Assembly: GCA_028707745.1 (NCBI GenBank)
Contig: JAQWAJ010000102.1
Location: 1-6,554 of the forward strand
Length of the DNA: 6,554 bases
Source of the DNA: Bacteroidales bacterium
GTDB lineage: Bacteria; Bacteroidota; Bacteroidia; Bacteroidales; UBA12481
Reading direction: 5' to 3'
The position numbers were made by a program, and so were the translations under genes. The notes below the pieces were generated by a model. It did not search any database and had not been told where the DNA came from. It saw only the letters and a list, made by a program, of their open reading frames with translations. Shown in pieces: positions 1-5,430 of the stretch. How positions within the stretch are numbered: the stretch's first letter is position 1; every line of letters starts with the position of its first letter.

Positions 1-416
1 TTACTGAGGATGGGCAGCTTAGCTGCAAACCGTTGGTCCCGGGAAAAACCTGGTCCATTCCGGTTAAGGTTGAAGATTACCAGGGGCTGACCGCCTTCCG
101 CAGCGTAACGCTATCGACAGCGCCTTCAGGCACCGGCGACAATGACCTCATAAACACGAAAATACAGGTATACCCCAATCCGGTTACAGAAAAATCCTGG
201 CTATACATCGATAGCAACCGGGACGGTAACATGGTTGTGGAAATCTTTGATCTGACCGGAAAAAAGATCTTTTCAAGAAACCAATCGATTAAAGCTGGTA
301 AGCGAATGTATCCATTAGATCTGAACAGTAACCCGGCTCCCGGAATTTATATCCTTCAGGTTTCGGGCATAGCTTCTTACCGGTCAAAAATCTGTTTGAA
401 TATGCTTTCACGATAG
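1..416 (+). CDS. 3' end of a secreted protein with a type IX secretion C-terminal sorting domain
   Basis: The frame is open from the left edge (first full codon at position 3) to TAG at 414-416, so about 137 C-terminal residues are visible and the start is outside the window. The first 40 or so residues (for example PGKTWSIPVKVEDYQGLTAF) look like the last strands of an Ig- or PKD-like beta domain. A short Ser/Gly/Asp-rich linker follows, then a typical T9SS type A sorting domain from about 162 to 413: VYPNP at 168-182, then VEIFDLTGKKIF, then PGIYILQVSG, ending in a basic strand. In known systems this domain directs the protein through the outer membrane, after which it is cleaved and often anchored to surface lipopolysaccharide. 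The catalytic or binding part lies upstream and cannot be named. The TTG at 33 is not a credible start because the frame continues upstream of it. Confidence 0.9.
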   Translation, partial: TEDGQLSCKPLVPGKTWSIPVKVEDYQGLTAFRSVTLSTAPSGTGDNDLINTKIQVYPNPVTEKSWLYIDSNRDGNMVVEIFDLTGKKIFSRNQSIKAGKRMYPLDLNSNPAPGIYILQVSGIASYRSKICLNMLSR

Positions 417-444
417 AAACCCCCAAAAGACACAATAGGATTAA

Positions 445-453
445 TAAATTTGC
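445..453 (+). promoter_or_regulatory. Candidate Bacteroidetes -7 promoter element for the glycan operon
   Basis: TAAATTTGC matches the Bacteroidetes housekeeping sigma consensus TAnnTTTG perfectly, including the common trailing C. It lies 30 bases before the GT2 start, which implies a short leader of roughly 20-25 bases. No clear TTTG or TTG -33 element sits about 19-21 bases upstream, where the sequence is C/A-rich, so the call rests on the -7 element and its position. It would let the operon be transcribed separately from the T9SS gene upstream. I see no convincing terminator hairpin in the 66-base gap at 417-482. Confidence 0.55.
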
Positions 454-482
454 GTTTTAAAAACCGAACCTAACAATAAGCG

Positions 483-1196
483 ATGATTTTATCAGTGATT
501 ATCCCGGCCTATAACGAACAGGCGACCATCTACAATATACTAACCCGTGTAAGCAGCGTTGATCTGATTCAAGGCATTGAAAAAGAACTGGTTGTGGTGA
601 ACGATTGCTCCAGTGACCATACTGAAGCCGAATTGTTCAGGTTCCAGCAAGAGAATCCCGGTATCAACATTAATTATCAGAAACACGCCAGAAACACAGG
701 TAAAGGTGGCGCATTACGAACTGGTTTTCAGGCAGCTACCGGTGATTTTATCATCGTTCAGGATGCCGACCTTGAATATGATCCGAGGGAATTCAATCTA
801 TTATTGCAGCCCATTCTCGATGGATTTGCCGATGTGGTCTACGGAAGCCGATTTGTTGGCGGCAAGCCGCACCGGGTATTGTTTTTCTTCCACACCATCG
901 GCAACCGGTTCCTAACATTTTTGTCGAACCTGTTTACGAATATCAATATTTCAGATATGGAGACCTGCTATAAGCTCTTCAAATCGGATATTATTAAAAA
1001 CATAAAACTCAAAGAAAACCGTTTTGGTTTTGAAGTGGAAGTCACTGCCAAAATCAGCCGTGTGCCCAAAATCAGGATTTATGAAATGGGTATTTCCTAT
1101 TACGGGCGAACCTATGAAGAAGGAAAAAAGATCAGTTGGAAAGACGGATTCAGGGCCATCTACTGCATCATTAAATACAATATTTTCTCCAGATGA
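483..1196 (+). CDS. Family 2 glycosyltransferase, polyprenyl/dolichyl-phosphate sugar synthase type
   Basis: This 237-residue protein is a complete soluble GT-A fold enzyme. The nucleotide-sugar site is seen in SVIIPAYNE (residues 4-12), NDCSSD (40-45) and the metal-binding DAD (D94 and D96) within VQDADLEYDP. NTGKGGALRTGF (71-82), YGSRF (120-124), DMETCYK (158-164) and FGFEVE (181-186) are hallmarks of the DPM1/ALG5-like branch, as is the tail SYYGRTYEEGKKISWKDG (205-222). That branch transfers a hexose from a nucleotide sugar to a polyprenyl phosphate at the cytoplasmic membrane face. No C-terminal membrane helices are present, although residues 131-156 are hydrophobic and could touch the membrane. 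The ATG at 483 starts right at the conserved first strand. No Shine-Dalgarno sequence is visible, as is usual in this phylum. The stop overlaps the next start (ATGA). Which sugar is used (glucose, mannose or other) cannot be told. Confidence 0.92.
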   Translation: MILSVIIPAYNEQATIYNILTRVSSVDLIQGIEKELVVVNDCSSDHTEAELFRFQQENPGININYQKHARNTGKGGALRTGFQAATGDFIIVQDADLEYDPREFNLLLQPILDGFADVVYGSRFVGGKPHRVLFFFHTIGNRFLTFLSNLFTNINISDMETCYKLFKSDIIKNIKLKENRFGFEVEVTAKISRVPKIRIYEMGISYYGRTYEEGKKISWKDGFRAIYCIIKYNIFSR

Positions 1197-1927
1197 ACGA
1201 ATTTGATTTCAAACCTGTTGATCATGAGGGAGAAAACACCTTAAAAAACATCGCCTTAGCGGATCATTTTAACCGGTGGATGTACAGCACCATAAAGCCC
1301 TTTTGCAGTGGGGAAATTCTCGAAATCGGCAGTGGTTTGGGAAACATTTCGGCCTTCTTTTTAGAGGACCGGGCTCATATTGTTCTTACTGATATCCGCG
1401 ATGTTTATTGCGATACCCTGCGTAACAGTTTTTCAGATTGCCCGACTTTACAGGGAATTACTACCATGGACTTTGCCGATCCGGACTTCGATCTGAAATT
1501 CAGCGACTATTTTAACAGTTTCGACACGGTATTTGCCTTAAACGTTCTCGAACATGTTTTTGATGAAAAACAGGCGATTTCAAACGGATATAAATTGCTC
1601 AAACCCGGAGGCCGCCTGATCATTCTGGTTCCTGCCTTTCAGTGGATGTTCAACAACTTCGATAAAGAACTGGAGCACTACCGGCGATACAACCGGCAAA
1701 AGCTGGAGTCGCTGTTCCTCGACTGTAATTTGAAAATCATTCATACCCAATATTTTAATGCTGCCGGGATGGCCGGCTGGTATGTATCAGGAAAACTGCA
1801 GCGCAACAAACTCATCCCGGCAGGGCAAATGAAACTGTATAATACGCTGGTCCCGGTTTTCAAGCTGTTGGATAAGATGGTCTTTCATTCGTTCGGACTA
1901 TCAGTCATCTCTGTGGGAGAAAAATAA
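1193..1927 (+). CDS. Class I SAM-dependent methyltransferase
   Basis: The 244-residue protein has the Rossmann methyltransferase motifs in order: motif I EIGSGLGN (44-51) for S-adenosylmethionine, an acidic residue after the second strand (D67 in VLTDI), FDTVFALNVLEH (110-121), and LLKPGGRLIILVP (135-147). A later ELEHYRRYNR segment (159-168) matches the HYRRY signature common in Methyltransf_11/23-type enzymes of envelope glycan loci. The C-terminal part (about 180-244) is hydrophobic and aromatic but has no clear membrane span. The ATG at 1193 overlaps the GT2 stop by 4 bases, a sign of translational coupling. Placement between two glycosyltransferases suggests that it methylates a sugar, a lipid-linked intermediate or an acceptor, but the substrate is inferred only from context. 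Some quinone or small-molecule methyltransferases share these motifs. Confidence 0.87.
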   Translation: MNEFDFKPVDHEGENTLKNIALADHFNRWMYSTIKPFCSGEILEIGSGLGNISAFFLEDRAHIVLTDIRDVYCDTLRNSFSDCPTLQGITTMDFADPDFDLKFSDYFNSFDTVFALNVLEHVFDEKQAISNGYKLLKPGGRLIILVPAFQWMFNNFDKELEHYRRYNRQKLESLFLDCNLKIIHTQYFNAAGMAGWYVSGKLQRNKLIPAGQMKLYNTLVPVFKLLDKMVFHSFGLSVISVGEK

Positions 1928-1936
1928 ATTTCGCTG

Positions 1937-3850
1937 ATGCGAATCAGAATAACCCATAAATCGGTAGCACCCATTATTTTAATCCTCACGGCCACTGTTC
2001 TGATTATTCTGCAATATTTAGCAACCGGAGTCAGTGGCGAGGGCGATTCAATTGCTCATTATCAGATTGCCCGATATGCACCCCTGCATCATGAACTGTT
2101 CCTGAGCCATTGGGGCAAACCTTTGTTTACCATTTTATCAGCTCCGTTTGCCCAGTTCGGCTATTCCGTTGGAATCATATTCAACCTGATCTGCGGTTTA
2201 CTTAGCGGCTGGATAGCATTTCTGATAGCAAAAAGACTCGGATACCCGCACGCCTGGATTGCCATCCTGTTCACCGTTTTTACACCATTGTATCTGTTTA
2301 TCATGTATTCATGCCTGACAGAAATCCTATTCAGCCTGGTACTCATTGCATCAATTTATCTTTTTGCAGATAAGCGCTTTATCTTATCGGCAATCGTGAT
2401 ATCATTGATCCCTTTTGCCCGAACCGAAGGGATTATGTTTATCGCACTTTTCATTGTTGCCCTGATCTGGATGAAACAGTTTAAAGCACTGCCCTTTTTG
2501 CTGATCGGTTTTGTTTTTTTTGGTTTACTGGGCATCCCTGTTTATCATGATTTCCTATGGTTCTTTACCAGAATGCCCTATACCACCGGAAGTGCAGCTC
2601 TCTACGGCAGCGGGTCGTTCTGGTTTTATTTCGGGAGAATGGGTTATAATATAAATTATCCGCTTCTGATTTTGGGAATTACCGGGTTGCTCTTTCTGTT
2701 GCTGAACCTAAAAAAAGAATTTAAAAATTATTCAGATATCAAGGTGGTTACCCTATATGGGTTGATCGTTCCGGGTTTTTTTGGATTTATCCTTGCTCAT
2801 AGTTTTTTATGGTGGAGAGGATTGGGCGTTTTTGCATCCGACCGTTTCATGGCCTGTGTGCTGCCGTTGGTCGCCATCCTGGCGCTAACCGGCTTTGAAT
2901 GGGTAATAAGAAAAGCCAGAGCAAGCAGAATAATATCCTGGATTACAGGTGTTTTAATCACCACATCGGTTGTATACATGCCTTTCACTTATGGCATATT
3001 ACCATCAATGACAGAACCATCCTATGCTGTCATGCAGGAACTCACCACCTGGCTGAAAGCTTCCCCATATCAAAGCAGATATCCCGTTTACTCAAGCGCA
3101 TTCTTTCCGTTTTATATGGATATGGACCCTTTCGACCGCAAACAAGGTACACAGATCATGTCTTACGAAAAAACCGATCCGGCATCCTTGCTTAAGCCCG
3201 GAGAAGTGTTGATCTGGGATTCCCAATTTGCTGGGTATGAAGGAAAACTGCCATTCGATTCAGTGACGAATAACAACCAGCTGCGACTGTTGAAAGTATT
3301 CAAGCCTGCCGAAAATTTTAAAATCTTCGGCGAGGATTACAAGATGGCTGTTTTCCTGAAGGCGCCCCGGGATACCACTACCTCGGCATACCGGCAATTA
3401 CACCTCAACGACTTCGAAAACAACCTGTTATCAGATTCTACGGTCCAGGTTTCCACCGATTTCCATAAAAGCGGAAAAAAATCGATAGTTCTTACTCCGC
3501 AGCATATATACAGTTCAGCTGCAGAAGGCAAGCTGATCGACTTACCCGATTCCGGTACTGTTTCATTGCGGGCCAGCGTAAATATTCTCAACCCCGATAC
3601 CTCAGAAAATGGTAAGGCTATCCTGGTTCTCAGCATCGATCAAAGCGACCATAAAATATTCAAGTACTATGCGGTCAATGATGAGAAAGTGACACACAAA
3701 CCATCAGAATGGTATTCTCTTAACCTGACTGAATCGGTCGACCGGAACATCCCTGAAGGAGGCTGGTATAAGGTTTATGTATGGTACACCGGCAACGGAA
3801 AAATATATGTGGATGATCTGAGGATCGACTACCTTCCGGTTGGGTACTAA
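1937..3850 (+). CDS. Polytopic GT-C-like glycosyltransferase with a C-terminal beta-rich domain
   Basis: This 637-residue protein has an N-terminal membrane region (about residues 10-355, with roughly nine to eleven hydrophobic segments). After the first helix comes a loop with GEGDSIAHYQIAR (34-46). An acidic E/D-x-D in the first external loop is the usual catalytic mark of GT-C enzymes (ArnT, PMT and Alg types), which use lipid-phosphate sugars. HWGKPLF (58-64), the helix with LTEILF (127-132) and PFARTEG (159-165) also fit this fold. Residues of about 356-480 are soluble. From about 488 to the end a separate domain begins NDFENN and closes IYVDDLRIDYL, resembling a jelly-roll carbohydrate-binding module. 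It starts 9 bases after the methyltransferase stop. The likely role is transfer of the sugar supplied by the GT2 enzyme to an acceptor outside the membrane. The glycosyltransferase call is by topology and motifs; the exact family is unassigned. Confidence 0.75.
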   Translation: MRIRITHKSVAPIILILTATVLIILQYLATGVSGEGDSIAHYQIARYAPLHHELFLSHWGKPLFTILSAPFAQFGYSVGIIFNLICGLLSGWIAFLIAKRLGYPHAWIAILFTVFTPLYLFIMYSCLTEILFSLVLIASIYLFADKRFILSAIVISLIPFARTEGIMFIALFIVALIWMKQFKALPFLLIGFVFFGLLGIPVYHDFLWFFTRMPYTTGSAALYGSGSFWFYFGRMGYNINYPLLILGITGLLFLLLNLKKEFKNYSDIKVVTLYGLIVPGFFGFILAHSFLWWRGLGVFASDRFMACVLPLVAILALTGFEWVIRKARASRIISWITGVLITTSVVYMPFTYGILPSMTEPSYAVMQELTTWLKASPYQSRYPVYSSAFFPFYMDMDPFDRKQGTQIMSYEKTDPASLLKPGEVLIWDSQFAGYEGKLPFDSVTNNNQLRLLKVFKPAENFKIFGEDYKMAVFLKAPRDTTTSAYRQLHLNDFENNLLSDSTVQVSTDFHKSGKKSIVLTPQHIYSSAAEGKLIDLPDSGTVSLRASVNILNPDTSENGKAILVLSIDQSDHKIFKYYAVNDEKVTHKPSEWYSLNLTESVDRNIPEGGWYKVYVWYTGNGKIYVDDLRIDYLPVGY

Positions 3851-3863
3851 TTAACTCTAAACA

Positions 3864-3894
3864 TTTTTGAATTTTACCGTTTAATTCTAAAAAA
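3864..3894 (+). terminator. Weak AT-rich hairpin after the glycan operon, possible terminator
   Basis: TTTTTGAATT (3864-3873) can pair with AATTC (3883-3887) plus the A-run at 3889-3894, with one bulged T at 3888. This gives about ten pairs around a 9-base loop. The core is only GAATT/AATTC and the rest is T:A pairs, so the stem is weak. No T-run follows directly; the eight Ts at 3921-3928 are 26 bases further on. Its position 13 bases after the operon's last stop is the main support. Confidence 0.25.
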
Positions 3895-3897
3895 GTG

Positions 3898-3905
3898 TAT
3901 CTTTA
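3898..3905 (+). promoter_or_regulatory. Candidate -7 promoter element for the lipoprotein cluster
   Basis: TATCTTTA differs from the Bacteroidetes TAnnTTTG element only in the last base, and would place a transcript start near 3912 with a leader of about 60 bases. No TTTG/TTG is at the right distance upstream. An alternative with one mismatch, CATTTTTG at 3862-3869, has a TTG (3840-3842) 19 bases upstream, but it overlaps the weak hairpin. The 122-base gap at 3851-3972 otherwise holds only AT-rich sequence, the T8 run at 3921-3928 and a near-repeat of 11 bases. Confidence 0.3.
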
Positions 3906-3962
3906 TCTGTCTCCCAAATCTTTTTTTTATAAATCCCCCTTGTTTGTGAGTAATTGACAATT

Positions 3963-3967
3963 GAGGA
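3963..3967 (+). promoter_or_regulatory. Shine-Dalgarno-like site that decides the start of the first lipoprotein gene
   Basis: GAGGA lies 5 bases before the ATG at 3973. It favours that ATG over the in-frame TTG at 3961, whose first codons overlap this site. Starting at 3973 also gives a compact lipoprotein signal peptide. A purine-rich site of this quality is unlike the SD-less starts of the upstream operon. Confidence 0.5.
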
Positions 3968-3972
3968 TTAAT

Positions 3973-4983
3973 ATGAGAATTCGAGATGGCCTTTGTGTCA
4001 TTCTGCTGATTATCGCTGGTTGTTCTACGGATATCGACCTGATTTCTAACGGAGGTTCCATTCCGGTGGTTTACTGCTTACTGGATCCGGAGAAACCCGT
4101 TCAGTACGTCAGAATTGGCAGTACCTATGCAGTTTATCCGGGTGATACGACCAACAAACCCACGCAGGACGAGATTTTGGCCGATGAAGAGATCATCGTC
4201 TACCTGACCGCAGAATATTCTGATAGAAAACAGGAGGTTTACTATGGTAACCTGATCGACACCATTCCCAAAGATTCAGGCTGGTTCCCATCGACAGTCA
4301 ATCAGATTTATGCCATTCCCTGCGCCATTAAAGCCGATACGAAGTACTCACTTTACATCAGATATGCTGGTACAAACCGGATTGTTCATGGTGAAACGAC
4401 CAGTTTAGGTTCCACTTTTACCATTATCGATCCGGAAATAGTACCAGGCCGTGAGGCTAACCTGATCAATGGCGTAGATTATTATGTCAGGTTTAAACCT
4501 GTGATCAATGGCTCAATTTTTCAGTCCACCATGACATTTCGGTACGCGGATATTAAGGATGGCCAATGGACCATTCGTTCACTGGTTTTTCCGCAGAGAG
4601 TTTTTTTTGAAGAGGATACCACCGTCGTCTATGCATTTCAAAGAATTTCTGGCAGTCGTTTCCTGATTGATGTTTCGAGGGCTCTCCAACCGGAGCCGGA
4701 TACACGCCGGGTTCCATTGGGTCTCGATTTCCACATTTCCTGCGGTGGGGATGATCTCGCCCTGAAAATAAATGCCGAAAACAATGCCCAGTCTTTCTCT
4801 ATCCTGGATGTAAATAGTTTCGATAACGCGATAGGCGTATTTTCTTGCCTGGTGCACCGTTATGTTAAAGACGTACCCATATCCCACTTTACCATAGATA
4901 CACTGGCCATGGGTCCGCTAACACATCATTTAGGTTTTTTGACCGCCCAACAGATTGATTCATTGCACCATGAAAACAATTAG
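3973..4983 (+). CDS. Envelope lipoprotein of unknown function, DUF4249-like appearance
   Basis: From the ATG at 3973 this is a 336-residue protein. A short signal peptide (MRIRDGLCVILLIIAGC) ends in an ideal lipobox, I-A-G-C, with the lipidated cysteine at residue 17. The mature part opens with IPVVYCLLDPEKPVQYVRI (30-48), a strand pattern of the sort seen in Bacteroidetes lipoproteins of the DUF4249 type. It continues as beta-rich sequence with few helices, and near the end has IGVFSC (287-292), reminiscent of the G-(V/I)-F-S ending in that group. The resemblance is from memory of the family style, so the domain name is tentative. No catalytic motif is visible. It heads a run of three lipoprotein genes, and its last 14 bases are shared with the next gene. 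It probably sits in the outer membrane facing the periplasm or the surface. Confidence 0.75.
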   Translation: MRIRDGLCVILLIIAGCSTDIDLISNGGSIPVVYCLLDPEKPVQYVRIGSTYAVYPGDTTNKPTQDEILADEEIIVYLTAEYSDRKQEVYYGNLIDTIPKDSGWFPSTVNQIYAIPCAIKADTKYSLYIRYAGTNRIVHGETTSLGSTFTIIDPEIVPGREANLINGVDYYVRFKPVINGSIFQSTMTFRYADIKDGQWTIRSLVFPQRVFFEEDTTVVYAFQRISGSRFLIDVSRALQPEPDTRRVPLGLDFHISCGGDDLALKINAENNAQSFSILDVNSFDNAIGVFSCLVHRYVKDVPISHFTIDTLAMGPLTHHLGFLTAQQIDSLHHENN

Positions 4984-5407
4984 CATTCGTCTTTTTTTGA
5001 TCTTTCTGATGGGAGCAGTTTTATCCTGTGATAAAAATGAACCCGTAGATAATCCTGATATCACCAACTCGACAACCATAGGAATTTTAGATATAGCATT
5101 TATTTGTCGTGTCCAGACAATTCCTGCTTCGCGGTTAAGGAAGGTAAATCTCTGTCTCGCCTATACGTCTGATGATCTTTTCCGCGGGATCTATTTTATT
5201 CAGACGAATGTTTCTGAAGCTGTCACCCACTACCGTTTTGAGCTCCCGGCAGGCGAATACTATTATTACGCCAGCGTAATCTGCCTTAGTGAGAATGACT
5301 CCTGCAAATATGCTGGCTTTTCCGGTCAATTCGGACACATAGCTGCCGGAGGAAAGGTCACCGTGGAAGCAGGGAAAATTGCCACTTATACCACGCAATT
5401 TCATTAG
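4970..5407 (+). CDS. Small envelope lipoprotein, hypothetical
   Basis: This encodes 145 residues from the ATG at 4970. A TTG at 4955 in the same frame would only add MIHCT ahead of a good signal peptide, so the ATG is preferred. The signal peptide MKTISIRLFLIFLMGAVLSC has lipobox V-L-S-C with Cys20, followed by DKNEP, which is acidic and fits an outer-membrane lipoprotein. The mature part looks like a single small beta-sandwich: the strand YRFELPAGEYYYYASVIC, then a loop SENDSC with Cys105 and Cys112 seven positions apart, and a closing strand VTVEAGKIATYTTQF. The LPAGEYYY turn resembles transthyretin/Ig-like carbohydrate-side domains, but I cannot name a family. Its start lies inside the preceding gene (14-base overlap, different frame), which suggests coupled translation. 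The next gene follows after 23 bases. Confidence 0.75.
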   Translation: MKTISIRLFLIFLMGAVLSCDKNEPVDNPDITNSTTIGILDIAFICRVQTIPASRLRKVNLCLAYTSDDLFRGIYFIQTNVSEAVTHYRFELPAGEYYYYASVICLSENDSCKYAGFSGQFGHIAAGGKVTVEAGKIATYTTQFH

Positions 5408-5430
5408 CCAGAGATCGTAATTAAGGCCAA

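Noticed and set aside
613..915. A 100-residue + strand reading frame inside the GT2 gene
   Set aside because: It is in another frame of a well-supported glycosyltransferase, and its translation shows no domain-like pattern.
2899..3195. A 98-residue + strand reading frame inside the membrane glycosyltransferase gene
   Set aside because: The overlapping frame encodes continuous membrane helices and soluble sequence of the real gene; this one has a random composition rich in His and Ser.
3337..3636. A minus-strand frame opposite the C-terminal domain of the GT-C-like protein
   Set aside because: It lies antisense to a convincing coding sequence, with no promoter, ribosome site or recognisable domain.
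3921..3928. A run of eight Ts considered as the tail of a rho-independent terminator
   Set aside because: No stem-loop precedes it directly; the only hairpin candidate ends 26 bases upstream.
3961..3963. TTG as the start of the first lipoprotein
   Set aside because: The ATG 12 bases on has GAGGA at a good distance and gives a tighter signal peptide.
4579..4887. A minus-strand frame opposite the first lipoprotein gene
   Set aside because: It is antisense to a lipoprotein gene with a clear signal peptide; its own translation has no signal or motif.
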